Assembly (NCBI GenBank): GCA_011620315.1 | Contig: WOZO01000106.1 | Span: 1-47,277, forward strand | From: Sideroxydans sp. | Lineage (GTDB): Bacteria > Pseudomonadota > Gammaproteobacteria > Burkholderiales > Gallionellaceae | Direction of reading: 5' to 3' | DNA length: 47,277 bases | In this document: piece after piece, positions 24,721-32,900 of the stretch | Numbering within the stretch: position 1 is the first letter of the stretch | How the letters are laid out: every line of letters starts with the position of its first letter | The notes under the pieces: generated by a model | Databases searched by the model: none | Seen by the model: only the letters and a program-made list of their open reading frames with translations | Told to the model about the DNA's origin: nothing | Made by a program: the position numbers and the translations under genes

Positions 24721-25989
24721 TCAGGCTTCGGGCGGCGGGACGAAGGCCGGGACTTTCATGGTGTCGCCCGGCGCTTTGCCCAGCAGGCGCGAATAGAGGC
24801 TGCGCACGGCGGGTGCGGGGTAGGCCATCACCAGCACCGCCGTGAGCGAGATGCTGAACAGCACCACCATGTAGGTGGTGTCGCGGATCACTTCACCGCC
24901 CGCGATGCCGTATTGCAAGGGCAGTGCGGCCAGTACCGCTGCCGCCAGTCCTTTGGGTGCCATCATGGAAGTGACGGCGGTGTCGCGCAGGGTATAGGAC
25001 GGGTCGCGGAACACCACGCGTGTGAGCAGCAGGCGCAACACATAGACCAGCAGCACCATCACGACCGCGACCGTGGCGGGCAGGATGGCACCGAAGTGGA
25101 TGGAGATGCCCAGATACACGAAGAAGTAGGTCTTCAGCAGGAACACCGCCTCGCGATAGAAGATCAGGTCGACCTCGTTCAGCGGCTCGATGTTCTTGTC
25201 CAGATTGGGGATACGGTGCAGGCCGAACTTCTGGAAGTTGGTCAGTGTGATGCCCAGCGCCAGTGCGGCGATGGCGCCGGAGAAGCCCAGTGCCTCGGTG
25301 GCACCGTACACGATGAATACATAGGCCAGCGTGGACGAGATGGTGTTGGGGAAATCGCGCACCTTGCCCAGCACCAGCAGCCAGCCGATGCCGCCCACCA
25401 CACCGAACACGGCGGCGAACACCAGCGCCGCCATCACGCCGCCCACCACCTTGCCGGCCGCCACATCGCCCTGCGTCATGATCTGCAGCATGGCGAACAC
25501 GCCCACGATACACAGCACGTCGGTCAGCGCGGATTCCAGCACCAGCACGGTGGCCGGTTTCTCGGACAGCTTCAGCGCGCTCACCATGGGGATCACCACG
25601 GCGGAGGAGGTGCCGCCCAGGGTGAGGCCCAGCAACAGCGCGGGCATGCCATCCAGGCCGAGCATGGACATGCCGACTACCGAGACCACCGCCGTGGTCA
25701 GCACGAAGCAGGCGACGGACAGCAAGCCGGTGGTGCCGATGGACTGTCCCAGCACGTCGAGGTTGAGCGAAGTGCCGCTCTCGAACAGGATCACCACCAG
25801 CGCGATGGTGGCCAGCAGGGAACCGACCTTGCCGAAGTCGTCGGGCGACACAACCCCCAGTACAGGGCCCAGCAATATGCCGATCAGCATCAGCACCAGC
25901 ACGTCGGGAATGTTGGTGCGGGAAAATTGCAGCGACAAAAAGTGCGCAAAGAACACCATCAGGCCGATGACGAGTACGGTGGTGGACAT
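24721..25989 (-). CDS. Cation:proton antiporter, CPA2-like
   Basis: From ATG 25989, with AGGAG 6 nt upstream, the product has 422 residues. It has about twelve or thirteen helices: NIPDVLVLMLIGILLGPVLG (27-46), VVILFESGTSLNLDVL and LGLTLGGTSSAVVIPMVS, features of PF00999. The hydrophilic end MKVPAFVPPPEA is unique. It differs strongly from the other two antiporters in the window, so they are not recent duplicates. It is the first gene of the long minus-strand ion-transport run. In-frame sequence up to 26211 overlaps the divergent MscS gene and is rejected. The ion is unknown. Confidence 0.85.
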   Translation of the reverse strand: MSTTVLVIGLMVFFAHFLSLQFSRTNIPDVLVLMLIGILLGPVLGVVSPDDFGKVGSLLATIALVVILFESGTSLNLDVLGQSIGTTGLLSVACFVLTTAVVSVVGMSMLGLDGMPALLLGLTLGGTSSAVVIPMVSALKLSEKPATVLVLESALTDVLCIVGVFAMLQIMTQGDVAAGKVVGGVMAALVFAAVFGVVGGIGWLLVLGKVRDFPNTISSTLAYVFIVYGATEALGFSGAIAALALGITLTNFQKFGLHRIPNLDKNIEPLNEVDLIFYREAVFLLKTYFFVYLGISIHFGAILPATVAVVMVLLVYVLRLLLTRVVFRDPSYTLRDTAVTSMMAPKGLAAAVLAALPLQYGIAGGEVIRDTTYMVVLFSISLTAVLVMAYPAPAVRSLYSRLLGKAPGDTMKVPAFVPPPEA

Positions 25990-26017
25990 GAATGCTCCTG
26001 CAATGAACGGGGGGGCG

Positions 26018-26023
26018 ATTATA
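26018..26023 (-). promoter_or_regulatory. -10 box (TATAAT) of the antiporter run
   Basis: Minus strand TATAATCGCCCC, 29 nt before the ATG of the CPA2-like gene and inside the 106-nt gap to the divergent mscS-type gene. No -35 consensus is seen. Confidence 0.4.
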
Positions 26024-26095
26024 CCCGAGCCATCATGACAGCCGTGCGTGCGCCATGCGTTAGAATCAACCGCCCATAGAGAGACGGAGGACGGC

Positions 26096-26980
26096 ATGGA
26101 AAGCGCATCGCTCATCGACACCCTGCATATCCCCAAAGACATCCTGCGGGTGTTGCTTATTCTGGTCGCCGCCTGGTTGCTGCTCGTGTTGAGCCGCAAG
26201 CTGATCCGCATGTTCCGCAGCTATATGCTTACCCGCATTGTCTCGGCCGAGGACGGGCGCAGGTTCGAGACGCTGGCGCGCGTGTTCCGCTATATCTCCA
26301 CCGTGCTCGTCTGGCTGCTGGCCGGTATGCTGGCCCTGAGCGAACTGGGCGTCTCCATCGCCCCCATTCTCGGCGCGGCCGGCGTGGTCGGTATCGCGGT
26401 CGGTTTCGGCGCGCAGAGCCTGATCAAGGATTACTTCAACGGCTTCTTCATGTTGCTGGAGAACCAGATCCGCCAGGGCGATGCGGTCGAGATCTCCGGC
26501 AAGACCGGCATCGTGGAAGACATCACCCTGCGCCATGTCGCGCTGCGCGACATCGAGGGCAATGTGCACTACATCCCCAACGGCGAGATCAGCATCGTCA
26601 CCAACAAGTCGCGCGGCTATGCCTATGCGCTGATCGAATTCGGCGTCGCCTATCGCGAGGATCTGGACGAGGTTTACGACGTCACGCGCAAGGCCGCCGC
26701 CGCGCTGCGCAAAGATGCGGAGATCGGTCCTAAGATCATGGAAGATCTCGAGATACAGGGCGTGCAGGACTGGGCCGATTCCGCGGTGATGATCCGCTGC
26801 CGCTTCAAGACGGTCGCCATGGAGCAATGGGCGGTGCGGCGCAATTTTCTCAGCGTGCTGAAAAAAACCTTCGACGCGCACGGCATCGAGATACCTTACC
26901 CGCACCTGACGATCTACGCCGGACAGGACAAGCAGGGCAAGGCGCCCGCGCTGCGCATCCTGCAGCAGCCGCACGAATAA
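26096..26980 (+). CDS. Small-conductance mechanosensitive channel (MscS family)
   Basis: ATG 26096 is preceded by GGAGG (GACGGAGGACGGC) and gives 294 residues. Three membrane helices lie at about 15-35, 65-82 and 84-108; the pore helix TM3 GAAGVVGIAVGFGAQSLIKD is typical of MscS with its Gly/Ala packing. The beta domain (VEISGKTGIVEDITLRHVAL) and the C-terminal alpha-beta domain (IEIPYPHLTIY at the end) complete the family. It opens on membrane tension to release solutes after hypo-osmotic shock. It is divergent from the antiporter run and 14 nt ahead of a small exported protein. Confidence 0.93.
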   Translation: MESASLIDTLHIPKDILRVLLILVAAWLLLVLSRKLIRMFRSYMLTRIVSAEDGRRFETLARVFRYISTVLVWLLAGMLALSELGVSIAPILGAAGVVGIAVGFGAQSLIKDYFNGFFMLLENQIRQGDAVEISGKTGIVEDITLRHVALRDIEGNVHYIPNGEISIVTNKSRGYAYALIEFGVAYREDLDEVYDVTRKAAAALRKDAEIGPKIMEDLEIQGVQDWADSAVMIRCRFKTVAMEQWAVRRNFLSVLKKTFDAHGIEIPYPHLTIYAGQDKQGKAPALRILQQPHE

Positions 26981-26994
26981 GGAGGGCACACGCT

Positions 26995-27294
26995 ATGCGC
27001 AGCCTATTCATCATGCTTGGTTTGTTGCTGGTCGGCACTGCGCAGGCGCAAACGGACCGTTGCAGATTCCTTGAGCAGATCGTGCTGATGGAGCATGGAT
27101 TGGCGCAAGGCCAGGCCTGCCATGCACTCTACAAAGCCTGTCTGGCGCGTCCTTTCACCCAAGACGACCCGATACCGAAGACGCGCTGCATCGAAACGAC
27201 CCGATGCGGCGCACGCTTCTGGGTGCCCACTCCGAGTGGGGTTTCGAATGTCTCCAATCTGGAGATGTTCAAGCAGGCGTGCGAGCCGGAATAA
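26995..27294 (+). CDS. Small exported Cys-rich protein (hypothetical)
   Basis: ATG 26995 has GGAGG 9 nt upstream, right after the mscS stop. The 99-residue product has a signal peptide (MRSLFIMLGLLLVGTAQA, cut before QTD) and a mature part of about 81 residues with six Cys (in DRCRF, QACHALYKAC, KTRCIETTRC and QACEPE), suggesting three disulfides in the periplasm. No family is recognised. The tight spacing suggests co-transcription with MscS and perhaps a periplasmic partner or regulator of it, which is a guess. The downstream KamA gene converges 20 nt away. Confidence 0.72.
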   Translation: MRSLFIMLGLLLVGTAQAQTDRCRFLEQIVLMEHGLAQGQACHALYKACLARPFTQDDPIPKTRCIETTRCGARFWVPTPSGVSNVSNLEMFKQACEPE

Positions 27295-27314
27295 GCTGCG
27301 GCGGGGCCGGGCCG

Positions 27315-28700
27315 TTACTCGAAATCGTCCGCCGTGCTGGCGTCGTTGCGCTCGTGGAACAGCTGTTCCAGTTCCTCTTCGAAGAAGAACTTCTGCTCGC
27401 CGAAAGCCGGCTTGAGTTCGTCGATCCAGGTCGCGGTCTCGTTGTATTCCGCGAAGAAGGGGCGCTGTACCCAGTCCGGGTCGCGGCCCTGCAGGAAGCG
27501 CATCACCATCACCTTTTGTCCGACCGCCTCGGCCACGCCCAGCATCTGCACCTTGCCCGGATTGGCCGACATGCTGGGGCCGCGCACGGTGCGTGCCAGT
27601 CCCGACACCTGCTGATAAGCCTCGCGGAAGATTTGCCAGGCGCGCACCAGCGGCACCGAGAAGTAATGCTGCGCGCCGGTGTCGCGCGCGAGGAACATGT
27701 AATACGGCACACAACCCTGTTTGACCTGCTCTTCCCACATGCGCGCCCACAGCGCCGGGTCGTCGTTGATGTGGCGCATCACCGGCGACTGGGTGCGGAT
27801 CATCACGTTGGCCTCGCGCAGGTTGCGGATGGCATGGCGTACGGTGTCGTTCTCCAGTTCGCGCGGGTGGTTGAAATGCGCCATCAGCGCCAGCTGTTTG
27901 CCGGAATCCGTCACCTTGCGGAACAGCGCCAGCATCTCCGGCGTGTCCTCGTCGTCCACGAATTTGTGCGGCCAGTAGGCCAGCACCTTGGTGCCGATAC
28001 GGATATTGACCAGGTTGGGCAGGCCGGCTGACAGTAGTGGTTCGATGTAGGCGGCGAGGTTCTTCGCGCTCATGATCATTGGGTCGCCGCCGGTGAACAG
28101 GATGTCGGTGATCTGCGGGTTGCGCTTTACATATTCCACCAGCTTCTCCACCTCGCGGCTGGCGAACTTGATGTCGGTCATGCCGACGAATTGCGGCCAG
28201 CGGAAGCAGAAGGTGCAATAAGCGTGGCAGGTCTGCCCTTGGCTGGGGAAGAACAATATTGTCTGCCGGTATTTGTGCTGCATGCCGTGCAGGCGCTCGC
28301 CGTCCATCTCGGGCACGTTGTGGTCGGCCTGTCCGGCGGGGTGCGGGTTGAGCTGCATGCGGATGCGGTTGGCGACTTCCTTGATCTCCGCCTTGTCCGC
28401 GCCGCGCGCGAGTAGCGCGGCCATTTCGTCGTAGTGCGCCGCGCTCAGCATATCGCGCTGCGGGAAGGTCAGCGCGAAGATCGGATCGTTGGGCACTTTG
28501 TCCCAGGCGATCAACCGGTCGACCACGTAGTTGTTCACCTTGAACGGCAGCACATTGCCGACGATCTCGATATCCAGTTGCTGCTGTTCGGTCAGCCTGG
28601 CGATCTGCGGGATGTCGCGGAAGTTGTTCAGGTTGTAAGAACGGAACTGCGGCTTGTCGGTCGAGTAGATGGGAATAAGGGTCTGTCGTGTGTCGGTCAC
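27315..28700 (-). CDS. KamA-family radical SAM protein (lysine 2,3-aminomutase-like)
   Basis: The GTG start at 28700 is chosen for AGGAG 8 nt upstream; 461 residues result. The radical SAM cluster motif CHAYCTFC (CxxxCxxC, 158-165) is followed by the SAM-binding GGDP (FTGGDPM, about 204) and a C-terminal SMSANPGK segment where KAM enzymes hold the PLP lysine. It is longer than EpmB (about 340) and closer to the KamA group of about 450. The predicted chemistry is a 1,2-amino shift on an amino acid (lysine, glutamate or other). No EF-P, GenX or beta-lysine acetyltransferase gene is adjacent; the substrate is open. The longer frame to 28748 lacks a ribosome site. Confidence 0.83.
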   Translation of the reverse strand: MTDTRQTLIPIYSTDKPQFRSYNLNNFRDIPQIARLTEQQQLDIEIVGNVLPFKVNNYVVDRLIAWDKVPNDPIFALTFPQRDMLSAAHYDEMAALLARGADKAEIKEVANRIRMQLNPHPAGQADHNVPEMDGERLHGMQHKYRQTILFFPSQGQTCHAYCTFCFRWPQFVGMTDIKFASREVEKLVEYVKRNPQITDILFTGGDPMIMSAKNLAAYIEPLLSAGLPNLVNIRIGTKVLAYWPHKFVDDEDTPEMLALFRKVTDSGKQLALMAHFNHPRELENDTVRHAIRNLREANVMIRTQSPVMRHINDDPALWARMWEEQVKQGCVPYYMFLARDTGAQHYFSVPLVRAWQIFREAYQQVSGLARTVRGPSMSANPGKVQMLGVAEAVGQKVMVMRFLQGRDPDWVQRPFFAEYNETATWIDELKPAFGEQKFFFEEELEQLFHERNDASTADDFE

Positions 28701-28896
28701 GGTGGCTGCTCCTGTGCGATTGGATGGAAGCATCGATGCGCGCGGCATCGTGTTTCTCGAATTGGGGCGGGGCTGCGTTTATATCACAGAGCGGGTGCCG
28801 CCTCCAAACCTTGGCATGATGACGACAGATACAGGGGATTGACGCAGCGATTCGCAGAATAGGCGGCAATTGCTGCATCGCATGCGCAAGCTTCGG

Positions 28897-28902
28897 TATA
28901 AT
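28897..28902 (+). promoter_or_regulatory. -10 box (TATAAT) of the sucrose operon
   Basis: TATAATGCGCAC on the plus strand. The ATG at 28901 lies inside the box, so it cannot be the start of the fructokinase; transcription would begin near 28909. TTGCTG at 28870 is too far (21 nt) to be a good -35. Confidence 0.5.
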
Positions 28903-28966
28903 GCGCACATCACTCACCAATTCGTTCGTCGCGGAACCAATGTGGCGGCATGTACCAACAAGGCCG

Positions 28967-29929
28967 ATGAAAGAAACAGCAGACCAGACACGAACAATTC
29001 CCGATCCCCCCCTATCTTCTCGGCGCAGTGGAGCTACCGTCGCGCTGTTCGGCGAGGTCCTCGCCGATGTCTTTCCGGACCGCAGCGTCCTCGGTGGCGC
29101 GCCGTTCAATGTCGCCAGGCACCTCAAAGCTTTCGGTCTCAATCCCGTCCTGATCACCCGCACCGGCAACGACGCGTTGCGCGACGAATTGCTGCAGACC
29201 ATGGCAACCAGCGGCATGGAGACGGTAGGGGTGCAATGCGACCAGAACTATCCGACCGGGCAAGTGAAAGTCCATTTCGAAGCGGGTACGCATCGTTTCG
29301 AGATCCTGCCGGAGCAAGCCTACGACCACATCCACGCCACGGTGGCGCGCATGGTCGCCTTGTCCATCCATCCCCAGTTGGTTTATTTCGGCACGCTGGC
29401 CCAGCGTCATCCTGTATCCAGAAGTGCGCTGAGGATGATGTTGAACAGCAGCAGCGTGCCGACCTTCTTCGATGTGAACCTGCGCGCGCCCTGGTACGAT
29501 TCGCAGATATTGCGCCGCTCCTTGCGCCAGGCGGATACGGTCAAGCTGAACAACGAAGAGATGGCGATACTGGCCGAGCTGTTCGCCTTGCCGGGCGACA
29601 CGCTGGCCGGGCATGCCCGTGCCTTCATGCAGATGTTCGATATCGGGCAGGTGCTGGTCACCTGCGGTGTCGAAGGGGCCTGGCTGGTGCGGCGTGACGG
29701 AGAAGAGGTGAGCATGCAGCCGCACGGTGCACCGATCACCGTAGTCGATACGGTCGGTGCCGGGGACGGTTTTTCCGCTGTGTTCATACTGGGCAAATTA
29801 CAGGGCTGGCCTGCGCAACAGACACTGGCGCGCGCGCATGAATTCGCGGCGGCGATCTGCACCCTGCGTGGGGCGGCACCGGAGCATGCGGATTTCTACC
29901 AGCCCTTCCTGAGCGCGTGGCGATCATGA
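28967..29929 (+). CDS. Fructokinase, PfkB family (sucrose operon)
   Basis: ATG 28967 gives 320 residues; ATG 28940 is the alternative (9 residues longer), and the upstream frame to 28901 is ruled out because it overlaps the -10 box. VALFGEVLADVFPD and VLGGAPFNVARHLKAFG are the N-terminal PfkB/fructokinase signature. The C-terminal DTVGAGDGFSAVF holds the catalytic Asp and anion hole. It phosphorylates fructose to fructose-6-phosphate, feeding sucrose-phosphate synthase or recovering fructose set free by amylosucrase. The stop overlaps the SPS start (ATGA). The same gene set (sps, spp, fruK, ams) is described in halotolerant methanotrophs, where it makes sucrose as an osmolyte. Confidence 0.85.
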   Translation: MKETADQTRTIPDPPLSSRRSGATVALFGEVLADVFPDRSVLGGAPFNVARHLKAFGLNPVLITRTGNDALRDELLQTMATSGMETVGVQCDQNYPTGQVKVHFEAGTHRFEILPEQAYDHIHATVARMVALSIHPQLVYFGTLAQRHPVSRSALRMMLNSSSVPTFFDVNLRAPWYDSQILRRSLRQADTVKLNNEEMAILAELFALPGDTLAGHARAFMQMFDIGQVLVTCGVEGAWLVRRDGEEVSMQPHGAPITVVDTVGAGDGFSAVFILGKLQGWPAQQTLARAHEFAAAICTLRGAAPEHADFYQPFLSAWRS

Positions 29930-32064
29930 AAAAGCCGCCGCTGTTCATCGTGCTGGTCAGCGTGCACGGATTGATCCGCGGCCACGATCTGGAGCTGGGG
30001 CGCGACGCCGACACCGGTGGCCAGACCAAATATGTGGTCGAACTGGCGCGCGCGCTGGGCGAAAGCAAGGAGGTGGAGCGCGTCATCCTGCTGACCCGCC
30101 GCGTGCCGGACGAAAACGTCAGCGCAAATTATGCGGAGCCGCTTGAGGCGCTTTCGGACAAGGCCCGGATCGTGCGCATCGATTGCGGCGAGCCGGTGTA
30201 TCTGCGCAAAGAGATGCTGTGGGACTGCTTGGAGTGTTTTTCCGACAACGCCCTGGCGTACCTCAAAGCGCAGCACCGCTTGCCGGATGTGATCCACGGC
30301 CACTATGCGGACGCGGGCTATGTGGGATCGCGCCTGGCGCACCAGCTCGGCATCCCGCTGGTGTTCACCGGCCATTCGCTGGGGCGCAGCAAGCGCAAGC
30401 AACTGCTGGCCGGCGGCGTGCCGCGCGGCGAGATCGAGAGCACCTATCACATCAGCCGCCGTATCGAGGCCGAGGAAGACACGCTGGGCGTGGCCGAGCG
30501 CGTGATCACCAGCACCCGCCAGGAAGTCGAGCAGCAATACGGCTTGTATGACTTTTACCAGCCGGCGCGCATGCGCGTGGTGCCGCCCGGCACCGATCTG
30601 AAACAGTTCTATCCGCCGCAGGGAGACGAGAAGCGGAGCGCCATCGCGCAGCAACTCAAACGTTTTCTGAGCGAGCCGAACAAGCCCATCATCCTGGCGC
30701 TGTCGCGGCCCGACCCGCGCAAGAATATCGTGGCGCTGATCGAAGCCTACGGCCAGTTCCCCGTTTTGCAGGCCATCGCCAATCTGGTGATCGTGGCCGG
30801 CAACCGCGACGACATCCGCGAGATGGAAGACACCTCGGCGGGGGTGCTCAACAGCATCCTGCTCGCCATCGACAAATACGATCTGTACGGCAAGGTGGCC
30901 TACCCCAAGCATCACGCGCAGGAAGAAGTGGCTGTGCTGTACCGCTTGGCGGCGAGCCTGCACGGTGTGTTCGTCAATCCCGCGCTGACCGAGCCGTTCG
31001 GTCTGACGCTGATCGAAGCCGCCGCCTGCGGCCTGCCCATCGTGGCGACCGAGGACGGCGGCCCGATCGACATCATCGGCAACTGCGGCAACGGCCATCT
31101 GATCAATCCGCTGGACAGGACCGCGATGGCACAGACGCTGCTTGAAACCTTGAGCGACCGGCGCGCCTGGCACCGTCTGGCGAAGAACGGCATCGAAGGC
31201 GTGACGCGCCATTATTCCTGGCAGGCGCATGTGGAGAAATACCTGCAGGTGATCCGCCCGCTGGTGGAGAAGTCCGAGCCGGTGGCACCGATCACCGGCA
31301 TCCGCCGTGCGGGCGTGTTCCGCAATCGCGCCATCTTTACCAGTATCGACCTGAATCTGATCGGCGACGACGAGGCGCTGCGCGAATTCCTGCAGCTCAT
31401 GCAGGCACATCGCAAGACCACCATCTTCGGCATCGCCACCGGCCGCCGCCTGGATGACGCATTGGCCAGACTGCGCGAATACAACATCCCCAAGCCGGAC
31501 GTGCTGATCACCGGACAGGGCACGGAGATCCACTATGCGCCGGCTTTGACGCGTTCCGAGAGCTGGGTGCGCCACATCAACCACCGCTGGAACCCGCAGG
31601 AGATACGCGACGTGCTGGCCGAAGTGCCGGGCCTGACCCTGCAACCGAAGATGCACCAGAACCCGTTCAAGATCAGCTACTACGTGGACCATGCGCTGGC
31701 GAACGTGCACGAAGTGCGCCAGACCCTGCTGCGCAACGAGCAGGCCGTGAATGCGGTGTTCTCTTTCGGCCAGTTCCTGGATGTGGTGCCGGTGCGCGCC
31801 TCCAAAGGCTTGGCCATGCGCTGGTGCGCGGAGCAGCTCGGTTTCGCGCTGGAGAACACGCTGGTGTGCGGCGCGACTGCGGCGGATACCGACATGCTGA
31901 TGGGCAACACGCTGGGCGCGGTGGTGAGCAACCGCCATCTGGACGAACTGGCCGATGTCGCCGCCATCGACAGCATCTTCCAGACACGGCAGCAGCATGC
32001 GGCCGGCGTGCTGGAGGCTATCGCGCACTATGACTTCTTTGCCAATGGCAGGAGCGGTGCATGA
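29926..32064 (+). CDS. sps: Sucrose-phosphate synthase (GT4 domain plus degenerate HAD domain)
   Basis: ATG 29926 overlaps the fructokinase stop and gives 712 residues. The GT4 part has HGLIRGHDLELGRDADTGGQ (about 15-34), the SPS UDP-glucose/F6P signature, GHSLGRSKRKQLL, and EPFGLTLIEAAACGLPIVAT with the E-x7-E. The C-terminal HAD-like domain starts FTSIDLNLIGDDEALREFL: the DxDxT motif of a phosphatase is reduced to D-L-N-L, so this domain is probably inactive. It makes sucrose-6-phosphate from UDP-glucose and fructose-6-phosphate. A separate phosphatase gene follows with a 4-nt overlap, consistent with loss of activity in the fused domain. Confidence 0.93.
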   Translation: MKKPPLFIVLVSVHGLIRGHDLELGRDADTGGQTKYVVELARALGESKEVERVILLTRRVPDENVSANYAEPLEALSDKARIVRIDCGEPVYLRKEMLWDCLECFSDNALAYLKAQHRLPDVIHGHYADAGYVGSRLAHQLGIPLVFTGHSLGRSKRKQLLAGGVPRGEIESTYHISRRIEAEEDTLGVAERVITSTRQEVEQQYGLYDFYQPARMRVVPPGTDLKQFYPPQGDEKRSAIAQQLKRFLSEPNKPIILALSRPDPRKNIVALIEAYGQFPVLQAIANLVIVAGNRDDIREMEDTSAGVLNSILLAIDKYDLYGKVAYPKHHAQEEVAVLYRLAASLHGVFVNPALTEPFGLTLIEAAACGLPIVATEDGGPIDIIGNCGNGHLINPLDRTAMAQTLLETLSDRRAWHRLAKNGIEGVTRHYSWQAHVEKYLQVIRPLVEKSEPVAPITGIRRAGVFRNRAIFTSIDLNLIGDDEALREFLQLMQAHRKTTIFGIATGRRLDDALARLREYNIPKPDVLITGQGTEIHYAPALTRSESWVRHINHRWNPQEIRDVLAEVPGLTLQPKMHQNPFKISYYVDHALANVHEVRQTLLRNEQAVNAVFSFGQFLDVVPVRASKGLAMRWCAEQLGFALENTLVCGATAADTDMLMGNTLGAVVSNRHLDELADVAAIDSIFQTRQQHAAGVLEAIAHYDFFANGRSGA

Positions 32065-32891
32065 GCCGTCTTCTGTTATGCACCGACCTCGACCGGACGC
32101 TGATCCCCAACGGCGCCCAGCCCGAATCGCCGGGGGCGCGCGAGACATTTCAGCGTCTGGTGCAACGCGACGATGTGCAGTTGGCCTATGTGAGCGGGCG
32201 GCATCGCGAACTGATCGAACAAGCCATCGCGGACTACGATCTGCCGGAGCCGGATTTCGTCATCGCCGATGTGGGCTCGACGCTGTATCAGGTCGAAGCG
32301 GGTGGCTGGCGTCGGCGGGATGAATGGGATGAGCGGATCGCACCCGACTGGGGCGAACTGTCGCGCGAAGGATTGGCGCAGTTGCTGCAGGTGTTCGGCG
32401 ATCTGCGTTTGCAGGAAGACAGCAAGCAGAACCTGCACAAGTTGAGTTTCTATGTCGATCTGACTGCGGACACTTCCGCATTGCAAGCGCAGATGCAACG
32501 CCTGCTGGCCGAGCACGGCGTCAAAGCCAATCTGATCTGGAGTGTCGACGAGGCCGCGCATATCGGCTTGCTCGATGTGTTGCCCGCCTCCGCCAACAAA
32601 TTGCACGCCATCGAATTCCTTATGCAACAGCAGGGGTACGGCAGGCTGGATACCGTGTTCGCGGGCGACAGTGGCAACGATCTTGATGTTTTGAAGAGCG
32701 ATGTGCCGGCGGTGCTGGTCGCCAATGCCTCGCCAGAATTGAAGCAACAAGTGAAGCATATCCACAAAGCATCGCTGTGCACCGCGCAAGGCGGATTCCT
32801 CGGTATGAACGGCAATTACAGCGCGGGCATCATCGAAGGTGCGGCGTATCATTGGCCGGAGATCGAAGCCTGGCTGTTGGAAACCAACTGA
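32061..32891 (+). CDS. spp: Sucrose-6-phosphate phosphatase (HAD superfamily)
   Basis: The 276-residue protein starts MSRLLLCTDLDRTLIPNG; Asp9 and Asp11 form the intact DxDxT HAD motif. VSGRHRE (motif II region, about 45-51), the cap domain and VFAGDSGNDLDVL (motif IV, about 199-211) match the S6PP family. It releases phosphate from sucrose-6-phosphate, making the path irreversible. It overlaps sps by 4 nt (ATGA) and is 9 nt before amylosucrase. The active motif contrasts with the degenerate one in the SPS tail. Confidence 0.93.
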   Translation: MSRLLLCTDLDRTLIPNGAQPESPGARETFQRLVQRDDVQLAYVSGRHRELIEQAIADYDLPEPDFVIADVGSTLYQVEAGGWRRRDEWDERIAPDWGELSREGLAQLLQVFGDLRLQEDSKQNLHKLSFYVDLTADTSALQAQMQRLLAEHGVKANLIWSVDEAAHIGLLDVLPASANKLHAIEFLMQQQGYGRLDTVFAGDSGNDLDVLKSDVPAVLVANASPELKQQVKHIHKASLCTAQGGFLGMNGNYSAGIIEGAAYHWPEIEAWLLETN

Positions 32892-32900
32892 GCGGACGCC

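Noticed and set aside
24688-26079. 463-codon plus-strand frame opposite the CPA2-like antiporter
   Set aside because: Antisense shadow with the same His/Gln-rich bias; the minus-strand gene has clear membrane motifs and AGGAG.
28901-28966. N-terminal extension of the fructokinase from ATG 28901
   Set aside because: This ATG lies inside the TATAAT box, so it is upstream of the transcript start.
29896-32148. 750-codon minus-strand frame opposite sucrose-phosphate synthase
   Set aside because: SPS motifs on the plus strand are decisive; the opposite frame has no domain.
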